From positions 1-64,000 of the forward strand of contig NZ_JAQQPS010000023.1 of assembly GCF_036688685.1 (NCBI RefSeq): a DNA stretch of 64,000 nt, given 5' to 3'. Below, piece after piece: positions 18,160 through 25,805 of the stretch. The notes below the pieces were generated by a model. That model was not told where the DNA came from. It saw nothing but the letters and a program-made list of their open reading frames with translations, and searched no databases. Positions within the stretch are counted from its first letter, which is position 1, and each line of letters begins with the position of its first letter. This DNA comes from JALYUM01 sp036688685 (GTDB lineage: Bacteria > Pseudomonadota > Gammaproteobacteria > Burkholderiales > Burkholderiaceae_D). Made by a program: the position numbers and the translations under genes.

Positions 18160-19727
18160 TGATATTGAAATTCCTGCGCCTGTTTAAAATCCTGCGCGTT
18201 GCAACGCGCTATGGCCTCGACGAAATCGTCATTTCCGGACTGAACGTTCCCCGCACCGCCAGGCTGATCGACCGCGTCGTGTTCTGGCGCGATATCTCCG
18301 CGCCACGCGGCGTGCGCCTGCGCATGGCGCTGGAAGAGCTGGGCCCGATTTTCGTGAAATTCGGCCAGGTATTGTCGACCCGGCGCGACCTGATGCCACC
18401 CGACATCGCCGACGAACTGGCCGCGCTGCAGGACCGCGTGCCGCCGTTCGACTCCGACCTGGCCATCGCCCAGATCACGCTGGCCCTTGGCGCCCACCCG
18501 AACGAACTATTCGCCAGCTTCGACCGCGTGCCGGTCGCGTCCGCGTCGATCGCCCAGGTCCACTTTGCCGTCCTGCGTGACGGCAAGGAAGTCGCCGTCA
18601 AGGTGCAGCGGCCCGGCATGAAGAAAGCGGTCGATGAAGATGTGGCGCTGATGGGTGTCGCGGCGAATCTGGTCGAACGCCTGTGGCCGGAAAGCCGCCG
18701 CCTGAAACCGCGCGAAGTGGTGGGCGAGTTCGACAAGTATCTGCACGACGAGCTGGACTTGATGCGCGAAGCCTCCAACGCCAGCCAGCTGCGTCGCAAT
18801 TTCTCGAATTCGACCTTGCTGATGGTGCCGGAAATGTACTGGGACTATTGTTCCAGCAGCGTTATCGTGATGGAGCGCATGCACGGCATTCCGGTGTCGC
18901 AAACCGAGCGCCTGGTGGCCGCTGGCGTGGACATGAAAAAACTCTCCAGCGATGGCGTGGAAATTTTCTTCACGCAGGTGTTTCGAGATGGTTTTTTTCA
19001 CGCTGACATGCACCCGGGGAACATCCTGGTATCGATCGCGCCGGACAGCTTCGGCCGCTACATCGCGCTCGATTTCGGCATCATGGGCACGCTGAATGAC
19101 TACGATAAAGATTACCTGTCGCAAAATTTCCTGGCCTTCTTCCGGCGCGACTACAAGCGTGTTGCCGAAGCCCACATCGAATCTGGCTGGGCACCGAAGT
19201 CGACCCGCGTCGATGAGCTGGAAGCGGCCGTGCGCGCGTGCTGCGAACCGATTTTCGACCGGCCGCTGAAAGATATTTCGTTCGGTCAAATCTTGTTGCG
19301 CCTGTTCCAGACCTCGCGCCGCTTTAACGTGGAAGTGCAACCGCAACTGGTGCTGCTGCAAAAAACCTTGCTCAACATCGAAGGTCTGGGCCGTCAGCTC
19401 GACCCTGAACTCGACCTGTGGAAAACCGCGAAACCCTATCTCGAGCGCTGGATGGGCGAGCAGGTCGGCTGGCGCGGCATGCTGGAGCGTTTCAAGGCCG
19501 AAGCGCCACGCTACGCCCAGATCCTCCCGCAACTGCCGCGCCTGGTCCACCAGGCCCTGGAAAAATCCGCTGACACCCATGAGCACGACCGCGCGCTGGT
19601 CCATATCCTGCAAGCGGAATTGCGCCGCACCAATCGTCTGCTGGCGTTTGTCGCCGGCATCGTGGGCGTGACGGCGGTGACCGTGCTGGCGATTCAGGTC
19701 TACCTCCACTTCCCTGGCTGGCAATAA
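18159..19727 (+). CDS. ubiB: UbiB, ubiquinone biosynthesis atypical kinase/ATPase
   Basis: 522 residues, full length. It has the invariant UbiB/ADCK motif KFGQ (residues 67-70), the alanine-rich nucleotide loop VASASIAQVH, the catalytic-loop-like FHADMHPGNIL and the DFGIMG metal-binding motif. Two hydrophobic helices near the C terminus (about 492-516) anchor it to the inner membrane. UbiB is thought to extract or present hydrophobic ubiquinone intermediates using ATP. It is coupled to ubiJ by a one-base overlap and followed three bases later by a methyltransferase gene. Confidence 0.97.
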   Translation: MILKFLRLFKILRVATRYGLDEIVISGLNVPRTARLIDRVVFWRDISAPRGVRLRMALEELGPIFVKFGQVLSTRRDLMPPDIADELAALQDRVPPFDSDLAIAQITLALGAHPNELFASFDRVPVASASIAQVHFAVLRDGKEVAVKVQRPGMKKAVDEDVALMGVAANLVERLWPESRRLKPREVVGEFDKYLHDELDLMREASNASQLRRNFSNSTLLMVPEMYWDYCSSSVIVMERMHGIPVSQTERLVAAGVDMKKLSSDGVEIFFTQVFRDGFFHADMHPGNILVSIAPDSFGRYIALDFGIMGTLNDYDKDYLSQNFLAFFRRDYKRVAEAHIESGWAPKSTRVDELEAAVRACCEPIFDRPLKDISFGQILLRLFQTSRRFNVEVQPQLVLLQKTLLNIEGLGRQLDPELDLWKTAKPYLERWMGEQVGWRGMLERFKAEAPRYAQILPQLPRLVHQALEKSADTHEHDRALVHILQAELRRTNRLLAFVAGIVGVTAVTVLAIQVYLHFPGWQ

Positions 19728-19730
19728 GCC

Positions 19731-20351
19731 ATGGCGGACTTCGCCAGCCGCGATCCGCTCAGCCCGGGCTTCTGGGATGAGCGCTTCGCGCAAGGTTTCA
19801 CGCCCTGGGACCGGGGCGGCGTGCCGGAACAATTGCGCGTATTCATCGCGGCATCAGCGCCATTGGCGACCTTGATCCCGGGTTGCGGCACCGGCTATGA
19901 ACTGGCCGCGTTTTGCGGCGCCGGCTGGGATGCCACGGCAATTGACTTTGCACCAGTGGCGGTGGCCAATGCACAAGCGGCGTTGGGACCGTGGGCAGCG
20001 CGCGTGGTCGAAGCGGATTTTTTCACCTACGCACCGAACGGGCCGCTCGACCTGATCTACGAACGGGCTTTTCTGTGCGCCATGCCGCGCTTGACGTGGC
20101 CGCAGGTCGCGGCGCGCTGGGCGGCCTTGCTGGCGCCGGGCGCGCTGCTGGCAGGCTATTTCTTCTTTGATGATGGGGGCAAGGGCCCGCCGTTCGGCAT
20201 CGACCGCGTCACGCTCAATGGCTTGTTGACGCCGTATTTCGACTGTACCGAGGATGTGCCCGTGGCCGATTCGATTCCCGTGTTCCGGGGCCGGGAACGC
20301 TGGATGGTGTGGCGCCGACGCCAAGGTCCTTGCGTGCCGCATGTAGGCTGA
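19731..20351 (+). CDS. SAM-dependent methyltransferase, thiopurine S-methyltransferase (TPMT)-like
   Basis: 206 residues. Class I methyltransferase with the SAM loop LIPGCGTGYELAAF (about 47-60). It has the TPMT-family features FWDERFAQGFTPWDRG at the N terminus and YERAFLCAMP in the middle, plus YFFFDDGGKGPPFGI. TPMT-like bacterial proteins methylate sulfur, selenium or tellurium compounds, or halides; the real substrate here is unknown. It follows ubiB by three bases in the same orientation, so it is probably co-transcribed, which does not by itself imply a ubiquinone role. Confidence 0.82.
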   Translation: MADFASRDPLSPGFWDERFAQGFTPWDRGGVPEQLRVFIAASAPLATLIPGCGTGYELAAFCGAGWDATAIDFAPVAVANAQAALGPWAARVVEADFFTYAPNGPLDLIYERAFLCAMPRLTWPQVAARWAALLAPGALLAGYFFFDDGGKGPPFGIDRVTLNGLLTPYFDCTEDVPVADSIPVFRGRERWMVWRRRQGPCVPHVG

Positions 20352-20465
20352 CTCCGACTTGACGGTGATCCGTGCGCTGATGCGTCTGACATCAAAGCGT
20401 CGGTACACTGGCCCTATGCAGTCAGCGGACTGCCCGCCACATTCAACCAATATCAGGAGATTTCC

Positions 20466-20807
20466 ATGCGTAAATCCATCATCGCAGCAACTATTCTTGC
20501 AGCCGCGTCGAGCTTCGCGGTCGCCCAGACCACCAGCCCGACCACCAACGGCGGCGTAGTCAATGAAGGCGCTGCATCGACCAGCGGCACCATGGACGCT
20601 AGCAACGCGAAACCGGCCAAGCAGACGGGCAAGCACATGAAGTCCTCATCGAAAAAGTCGGACAAATCGACGATGTCGTCTGGCTCGTCGGGCGCCGCGG
20701 GCACCACCGGCACCACCGGCACCACCGGCACCACCGCGGCCGGCACCCCCGATCAGACCACGTCGGGCGCCACCCAGCCTGCTGGCGACCCCAGCATGAA
20801 GCGTTAA
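20466..20807 (+). CDS. Small secreted low-complexity protein, hypothetical
   Basis: 113 residues behind a clear ribosome site (AGGAG). A signal peptide (MRKSIIAATILAAASSFAVAQ, cleavage after AVAQ likely) leads into a mature part made almost entirely of S, T, G, K and P. It has a lysine/serine patch (KHMKSSSKKSDKST) and a Gly-Thr-Thr repeat encoded by a 9-base tandem repeat. No family recognised. It is probably a disordered periplasmic protein, and a good terminator directly after it suggests a single-gene unit. Confidence 0.65.
   Translation: MRKSIIAATILAAASSFAVAQTTSPTTNGGVVNEGAASTSGTMDASNAKPAKQTGKHMKSSSKKSDKSTMSSGSSGAAGTTGTTGTTGTTAAGTPDQTTSGATQPAGDPSMKR
20700..20735 (+). repeat. Four tandem copies of a 9-base repeat inside a coding region
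   Basis: GGCACCACC is repeated four times without interruption and encodes the Gly-Thr-Thr repeat of the small secreted protein. Copy number could vary by slippage without shifting the frame. Confidence 0.85.
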
Positions 20808-20838
20808 TTACACAGGTTTCGTCTCCGGTCCGCCGGAG

Positions 20839-20878
20839 CCAGCCAGCGTCTGCTTGAACAGCAGGGGCTGGTTTTTTT
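20839..20878 (+). terminator. Rho-independent terminator after the small secreted protein gene
   Basis: CCAGCC (20839-20844) pairs with GGCTGG (20866-20871). An inner CTGCT/AGCAG helix extends the stem, and seven Ts follow. It ends the small secreted protein transcript and insulates bluB. Confidence 0.9.
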
Positions 20879-20922
20879 ATTGCCCGCAACGCATCCGCAT
20901 GGCGCAGGAGAGACCGATACCT

Positions 20923-20950
20923 TTGACGCCATGACGAACTGCCGTAGACT
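20923..20950 (+). promoter_or_regulatory. Candidate sigma-70 promoter for bluB
   Basis: TTGACG (20923-20928) and TAGACT (20945-20950) with a 16-base spacer. The predicted start is near 20957, about 27 bases before the GTG start and just upstream of the AAGGA ribosome site. No riboswitch-like element fits between. Confidence 0.4.
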
Positions 20951-20983
20951 CCGCCTCCAATATTGTCTTTGCAAGGATCCGTC

Positions 20984-21631
20984 GTGCCAGAATCATTTAC
21001 GCAGCTGGAAAAAGACGCGGTCTACCGCGCCATCGCCCAGCGCCGCGATATCCGCCACTTTATCCCAGGCAAAATCGATGCTGACGTGTTGAACCGCCTG
21101 CTGCAGGCGGCGCACCAGGCACCCAGTGTCGGTTTCATGCAACCGTGGCGCTTCGTGCGCATCGTGAACCCTGACGTGCGCCAGGCGATCGTCGACCTGG
21201 TGGAAGTTGAGCGCGAACACACCGCAGCGGAACTGGGCGAGCGCGGCGCCGAATTCATGCGCCTGAAGGTGGAGGGACTGCGCGAATGCAGTGAAGTGTT
21301 CGTGGTGGCACTGATGGACGGGCGCGAAGCGCATATTTTCGGCCGCCGCACCTTGCCGGAAATGGATCTCGCCTCGGTGGCATGCGCGATCCAGAACATG
21401 TGGCTGGCATCGCGCGCCGAAGGCCTGGGCATGGGCTGGGTGTCGCTGTTCGATCCGGAGAAACTGGCAGCCTTGCTGGGGATGCCGGCGGGCGCGAAAC
21501 CGGTAGCGGTGCTGTGCCTCGGCCACGTCGCTGCGTTTTATCCCAGGCCGATGCTGGAAATGGAAGGCTGGGAGCAGCGCGGCGACCTGGCGCGCATGGT
21601 CTTCACCGACGCCTGGCCTGCCGCGCTGTAA
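20984..21631 (+). CDS. bluB: BluB, 5,6-dimethylbenzimidazole synthase
   Basis: 215 residues from the GTG that follows AAGGA at a normal distance; an in-frame TTG seven codons earlier is a poorer start. BluB is a nitroreductase-fold enzyme that cannibalises reduced FMN with oxygen to make the lower ligand of cobalamin. Family motifs are RRDIRHFIPGKID, LLQAAHQAPSVGFMQPWRF and EGLGMGWVSLFDP. Its presence means the organism can make true cobalamin aerobically, linking it to the corrin operon about 4 kb downstream. It converges on the TonB-dependent receptor gene with only four bases between the stop codons. Confidence 0.94.
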   Translation: MPESFTQLEKDAVYRAIAQRRDIRHFIPGKIDADVLNRLLQAAHQAPSVGFMQPWRFVRIVNPDVRQAIVDLVEVEREHTAAELGERGAEFMRLKVEGLRECSEVFVVALMDGREAHIFGRRTLPEMDLASVACAIQNMWLASRAEGLGMGWVSLFDPEKLAALLGMPAGAKPVAVLCLGHVAAFYPRPMLEMEGWEQRGDLARMVFTDAWPAAL

Positions 21632-21635
21632 TGCG

Positions 21636-23936
21636 TCAGCCTTCCGGGCCGCCGCCGCCCGGAGGGCCGCCGGGCCCGCCGCCCGGCGGCCCGCCTTCGC
21701 CACGGCCGCGAAAGCGCATGCCTTCGCCTTCCTGTGACGCCTTGCTGGTCGCGCCGCCAAACCGGTACGACAGCCCGACATAAAACACCCGGCCATCGAA
21801 TTTGCGCGTGCTGGTTTCTTGCAGCGTGACGGAGTCGACCACGGTTTCCATCTTGTTGCTGTTGAACACGTCGGTGACATTGGCCACGAGTGTCAGCTCT
21901 GGCGTCAGGACGTGGCGCAGGCTGACATTCAGGGTCCGGTTCGGCGAGCGGTATCCCTGGCCCGACAGCTGCTTGCCCATCATCTGCAAGGCCAGTTGCA
22001 CCTGCGTGGCCTGGTTAAACGCAATATTCAGGCGCGCGCGGCCACTCAGCGAATTGGCAGTGCGGGTGGTGAAGACGCCGTTCGTATCCTGCGATCGCTG
22101 GGTGCTGCGCGCCAGGTTGCCGCTGGTGTTGATCGTCAGCCATGGCGCCACCTTGCCGTTTACGGTGAACTCGAGGCCGCCCGCGTTGCTGCCCTGGCCA
22201 TTCTGGCGCGTGGTCAGCAGCACATTGTCGGCGATGAAATAACGGTAGTCGACGATGGCGTCCTTGTCGCGCCGGTAGTAGCCGCGCAGGTTGGTTTCCA
22301 GGCCGGCCAGTTTGGTTTCGTAGCCCACTTCGACCGAATCGGTTTGCGTAGGTTTCAGTTTCGGATTGCCGGAGAAAACATTGAATTCGTCGCGGTAGAT
22401 CACGTAGGGGTTCAGGTCATTCGCGTTCGGGCGGCGCAGGCGGTGCGCGTAACTGAAACGCAGGTTCGACTCGTCGCTGACTTTATAGGTGGCAAACGCG
22501 CTCGGCATGAAATTGACGTAGCTGTTTTTCGCTTCGACGTTGCCGGTGAGCTGGTGGATGTCGAGGTCGGTGTACTCGGTGCGCAGGCCGACCAGCGCGC
22601 CCCAGCGTTCGTTCAGTTTGATCTGGTACGAGCCGTACAGCGCCGCCACGTTTTCTTCCATGTCGTAAGCATTGCTGCGCTGCGCGTTGCGCGTCGGCGC
22701 CAGCGTTACCAGGTCGAGATCGTTGTAGACGGTGTCGACATCGCTCTTGTTGGTGGCAATCTTGTAGCCCAGCTTGGCGGTGCCGCCGCCCAGCGGCCGC
22801 TCGTAATCGCCCGTGAAATCGACGATGTGGTTGCTGTTGGCGCTGTGCTGCGCGGCGATGCTGTTGCCGCGGTTGCCGACACCAGCGCCAACCAGATAGG
22901 TGTTGGCGTAGTCGCTGTCGCTGGTGTTGTTGGTGGCCGAGACGCGCAGGTCGATTTTCAATGTTTCGCCGGGCAGCGCGCCCTTGTGGTCGTAGCGCGC
23001 GCCCCAGGCGTAGTTCTTGCTGTCGCCTTCGCGCCGGGTGCTGCGCGTGTAGTCGCCGATGGTGGTGCCGGCAGCGTCGTCGTTGGTGTAGCGGTCGAGC
23101 GAACGCTGGTCGTTGCCGCGGCCGTTGTAGTTCAGGCTGGCGGCCAGGGTGTCGGTCGCGTTCAGGTTGTAGTTGACGGTGCCGTTCGCGCCCACCGAAT
23201 CGTTCAGGCCGGTGGCGCGCGATTGCTGGGTGCTGTGCAGCATGGCGCCGCTCACCGGGTCGAGCGTTTCTCGGTCCAGCTCGCCCGTGGAATTGCGGCC
23301 GTCGTGGCGCACGTTCAGGCCGCCCTGGAAGCCCCAGGCGCCCTGGTTGTAGTTGCCCGACGCGGCGCTGTTGTAGCGCCCGGCGGTGCCTGCGTTGGCG
23401 TTGACAGTGGCAAAGCCGCCCGCTTTGCGGTTGCGCCGCATGACCAGGTTCAGGATCGGGCCGCCGCCGGCTTCATTGCCGAACTGGGCGCCCGGGTTGT
23501 TGATCACTTCCACCGATTCGATGTCGTCGGCAGCCATGGCGTTGAGCGACGCGCCGCGATTGTCCCCTTGCATCATGGCCGACGGCTTGCCGTCGACCAG
23601 GATCTGCACATTGCTGCTGCCGCGCAGGGTGACCGTGCCGTCCGGATCAACATTGACCGACGGGACATTGTTCAGCGCGTCCGACGCGGTGCCATTGGTG
23701 CTGGAGATATCGGACTTGACGTCGTAGACCTGGCGGTCGATGCGGTTGGTGGGGCGCTCGGCCACCACGTTGACGGCGGGAACAGGGCGGTCGGCCGTCA
23801 CAGTGACGGCCGGAATTGCCGGCGCGGTTTTCACGGGGGCGCTTGTATCAGTCGTACTGCTTGCAGCTTGTGCGAAAGCATCGTTCTGCAGCAAAACCGT
23901 TCCGGTCAGGCAGCAGGTCAAAAGAATTTTTTGCAT
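21636..23936 (-). CDS. TonB-dependent outer-membrane receptor with a Gly/Pro-rich C-terminal tail
   Basis: 766 residues. A signal peptide (cleavage near AFAQ, residue 23) is followed by a plug domain (about 65-170) with DALNNVPSVNVDPDGTVTLRG and IESVEVINNPGAQFG, and then a 22-strand-type barrel. The style of plug and barrel is closer to the CarboxypepD/OMP_b-brl_3 group than to BtuB or classical siderophore receptors, so the ligand is open. The barrel's usual terminal motif (YVGLSYRF, ending at residue 726) is followed by 40 more residues that are almost all Gly, Pro, Glu and Arg, which is unusual. The gene lies between bluB and the NiCoT gene; a metal chelate or corrinoid is possible but unproven. 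Confidence 0.88.
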   Translation of the reverse strand: MQKILLTCCLTGTVLLQNDAFAQAASSTTDTSAPVKTAPAIPAVTVTADRPVPAVNVVAERPTNRIDRQVYDVKSDISSTNGTASDALNNVPSVNVDPDGTVTLRGSSNVQILVDGKPSAMMQGDNRGASLNAMAADDIESVEVINNPGAQFGNEAGGGPILNLVMRRNRKAGGFATVNANAGTAGRYNSAASGNYNQGAWGFQGGLNVRHDGRNSTGELDRETLDPVSGAMLHSTQQSRATGLNDSVGANGTVNYNLNATDTLAASLNYNGRGNDQRSLDRYTNDDAAGTTIGDYTRSTRREGDSKNYAWGARYDHKGALPGETLKIDLRVSATNNTSDSDYANTYLVGAGVGNRGNSIAAQHSANSNHIVDFTGDYERPLGGGTAKLGYKIATNKSDVDTVYNDLDLVTLAPTRNAQRSNAYDMEENVAALYGSYQIKLNERWGALVGLRTEYTDLDIHQLTGNVEAKNSYVNFMPSAFATYKVSDESNLRFSYAHRLRRPNANDLNPYVIYRDEFNVFSGNPKLKPTQTDSVEVGYETKLAGLETNLRGYYRRDKDAIVDYRYFIADNVLLTTRQNGQGSNAGGLEFTVNGKVAPWLTINTSGNLARSTQRSQDTNGVFTTRTANSLSGRARLNIAFNQATQVQLALQMMGKQLSGQGYRSPNRTLNVSLRHVLTPELTLVANVTDVFNSNKMETVVDSVTLQETSTRKFDGRVFYVGLSYRFGGATSKASQEGEGMRFRGRGEGGPPGGGPGGPPGGGGPEG

Positions 23937-23990
23937 GGCGTTTCAAGGTGGGCTGGTCGGGGCCAGCCGTGGGTCGGAAGATTCCGCACA

Positions 23991-24029
23991 ATTGTAGCTT
24001 GATGGAAAATGTGAAACGTTTTCATTTTC
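23991..24029 (-). promoter_or_regulatory. Candidate promoter and operator of the TonB-dependent receptor gene
   Basis: On the minus strand TACAAT (bases 23996-23991) is a good -10, about 55 bases before the ATG. Over the -35 position lies AAACGTTT (24014-24021), an 8-base palindrome. It is nested inside longer arms GAAAATG (24005-24011) and CATTTTC (24023-24029). The central CG with A/T flanks resembles LacI-family operators, so repression by such a regulator is my inference. No regulator gene is adjacent. Confidence 0.4.
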
Positions 24030-24077
24030 AAAGATTTACACCGCAAACAAGCCGGGCTGTTGTTTTGCAACGGTCGC

Positions 24078-24104
24078 GTATGATTAATAATATAATCGTC
24101 ATAC
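24078..24104 (+). promoter_or_regulatory. NikR-like inverted repeat over the -10 box of the NiCoT permease gene
   Basis: GTATGA (24078-24083) and TCATAC (24099-24104) form the half-sites known for the nickel repressor NikR of E. coli, and flanking bases extend the arms to CGTATGA/TCATACG. The spacer is 15 bases instead of the standard 16. A perfect -10 TATAAT (24091-24096) lies inside the box, so binding would block the promoter. The ATG of the permease is 20 bases downstream. This suggests nickel control; no nikR gene is in the window. Confidence 0.6.
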
Positions 24105-24123
24105 GATCAAACCAGACTCAGCA

Positions 24124-25206
24124 ATGTTCTATTCTTTGACCCGCCTGTTCAATGACCAGGCCGACCAGCACCTGCGCGCCAGGCTGCGCACGCTGTACGC
24201 TCTCCTGCTTGCGGCCAACCTGGGCGCGTGGGCCTGGGCGTTCGCCGTTTTTCGCGACCATCCGGCCTTGCTCGCCTCCAGCCTGCTGGCCTGGACCCTG
24301 GGCCTGCGCCATGCCATCGACGCCGATCACATCGCCGCCATCGACACCGTCACCCGCAAGCTGGTGCAAGAGGGCAAGCAGCCGATTGCCACCGGCTTCT
24401 TTTTTGCGCTGGGCCATTCCACAGTCGTGACGCTGATCGCGCTGGCCGTCGGTGTGGCAGCGGCCGCACTGTCGGCGCATTTCGGGGCAATGCAGAATGT
24501 TGGGAGCGTGGTCGGCACGGTCGTTTCGGCGTCTTACCTGCTCCTGCTGGCGCTGTTCAACCTGGCCATCCTGGTGCCGGCGGTGCGCAATTTCCGGGCA
24601 GTCCAGCGGGGTGGCGCCTTGCACGCCACCGACCTCGACCTGCTCGGCGGCGGACTGGTGTCCCGGCTGTGCCGCCCCCTGTTCCGCCTGGCCTCGCGCA
24701 GCTGGCACATGTATCCTGCCGGCTTTCTGTTCGGGCTCGGCTTCGACACTGCCAGCGAAGTGGCCCTGTTCGCCCTGGCGGCGCTGCAACTGGCGCAAGG
24801 CGCGCCGTTGTGGTCGGTGATGGTGTTTCCGGCCCTGTTCGCGGCGGGCATGGCGCTGGTCGACACGCTCGACGGCAACCTGATGATGACGGCATCGGGC
24901 TGGGCCCAGCGCCGGCCCATTCGCAAGCTGTTCTACAACCTGACCATTACGCTGGTGTCGGTGCTGGTCGCGTCCGGTGTCGCCGCCGTCGAAATCCTGG
25001 GCCTGGTGCGCGAGCGCATGGCCCTGACCGGCTGGTTCTGGGTACAGGTCGGCGCGCTCAACGACCACTTTGGTACCCTCGGCTATGTGATCGTCGCGCT
25101 GTTCACGGGGACCTGGCTGGTGGCGCTGGCGGTCTATCGCGTCAAGCGCTACGACCGCATTGAGGTCGTCGTTACACCGGGCGGAGCAACGGCGCGCACG
25201 ACATGA
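24124..25206 (+). CDS. NiCoT family nickel/cobalt permease (HoxN/NixA type)
   Basis: 360 residues with about eight hydrophobic segments. Signature HAIDADHI at residues 63-70 in the second membrane helix binds the metal. GFFFALGHSTVV, LGFDTASEVALF and ALVDTLDGNLMM are the other NiCoT signatures. The family imports Ni or Co ions at high affinity with a preference that cannot be read reliably from motifs. The cobalamin genes downstream argue for cobalt, but the NikR-like box in front argues for nickel. A cobalamin riboswitch separates it from cbtB, so the two units are probably regulated independently. Confidence 0.92.
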   Translation: MFYSLTRLFNDQADQHLRARLRTLYALLLAANLGAWAWAFAVFRDHPALLASSLLAWTLGLRHAIDADHIAAIDTVTRKLVQEGKQPIATGFFFALGHSTVVTLIALAVGVAAAALSAHFGAMQNVGSVVGTVVSASYLLLLALFNLAILVPAVRNFRAVQRGGALHATDLDLLGGGLVSRLCRPLFRLASRSWHMYPAGFLFGLGFDTASEVALFALAALQLAQGAPLWSVMVFPALFAAGMALVDTLDGNLMMTASGWAQRRPIRKLFYNLTITLVSVLVASGVAAVEILGLVRERMALTGWFWVQVGALNDHFGTLGYVIVALFTGTWLVALAVYRVKRYDRIEVVVTPGGATARTT

Positions 25207-25254
25207 TTATCCTTGCCAGCCCATGGGTTCATCCCTAGAATACGAGCCTTGCAA

Positions 25255-25456
25255 CACGTTTCAGGTCCTGCCGGCGCAATCCGGTGGGTTAATTGGGAAG
25301 CCGGTCAGTTTGTTTGTCGAACGATTCCGGCACTGCCCCCGCAACGGTATGTGAAGAACAGGACCGCAATACGCCACTGTGCATCAGCATGGGAAGGCGC
25401 GGTCCGGGAACGCCGAATCTGGCGCGCCGCTCACGAGTCCGGAGACCAGCCTGAAA
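25255..25456 (+). promoter_or_regulatory. Cobalamin (adenosylcobalamin) riboswitch
   Basis: Conserved class-I cobalamin riboswitch elements appear in order. These are AGGTCCTGCCGG near 25263, GGGAAGCCGGT (25294-25304), the core ACTGCCCCCGCAACGGT (25332-25348) and the B12-box-like GAGTCCGGAGACCAGCC (25435-25451). The element is about 200 bases, normal for the family, and precedes cbtB by about 150 bases. It should lower expression of the cobalt uptake and corrin operon when coenzyme B12 is plentiful. Confidence 0.95.
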
Positions 25457-25557
25457 TTGTATAAAACGTTTGATCCGCGGTGGGCGGTCAGGTGGTTTGC
25501 TGCGGTTTCGTTGCGTCTGCACCCATCTGTTGTTCCGTCCTCCGTCGATCGATCCTT

Positions 25558-25581
25558 GCCGGCCGCCTGTGCGCTGCCGGC
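25558..25581 (+). promoter_or_regulatory. Hairpin just before the cbtB ribosome site, possible expression platform
   Basis: GCCGGC at 25558-25563 can pair with GCCGGC at 25576-25581 around a 12-base loop, ending about 10 bases before the GGAAAG ribosome site of cbtB. No T-run follows, so control at translation initiation is more likely than termination. Inferred from the sequence only. Confidence 0.35.
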
Positions 25582-25602
25582 GGAAGTCAACGGAAAGACA
25601 CC

Positions 25603-25797
25603 ATGTCACACGCTCCCATCGTCATCGACCACGCCGCTGCGCCAACCCGCGTTGCCACCGCATCCACTCTGAAAGCTGCCTTGCTCACCAGCGCGCTGGC
25701 GCTGGTCCTGTTGTACGGCATGGGCTTCGCACCGATGACAGCGCTGCACAATGCCGCGCACGACAGCCGCCACTCGGCGGGCTTTCCTTGTCACTGA
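25603..25797 (+). CDS. cbtB: CbtB, small subunit of a cobalt transporter
   Basis: 64 residues. One membrane helix (about 22-44, ALLTSALALVLLYGMGFAP) is followed by a histidine-containing end with HNAAHDSRHSAGFPCH. This matches CbtB, which with CbtA forms a cobalt uptake system normally found behind cobalamin riboswitches, as here. The start ATG sits behind GGAAAG. cbtA follows immediately, its likely start only eight bases after the cbtB stop. Confidence 0.93.
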   Translation: MSHAPIVIDHAAAPTRVATASTLKAALLTSALALVLLYGMGFAPMTALHNAAHDSRHSAGFPCH

Positions 25798-25805
25798 CGG
25801 CGGGC

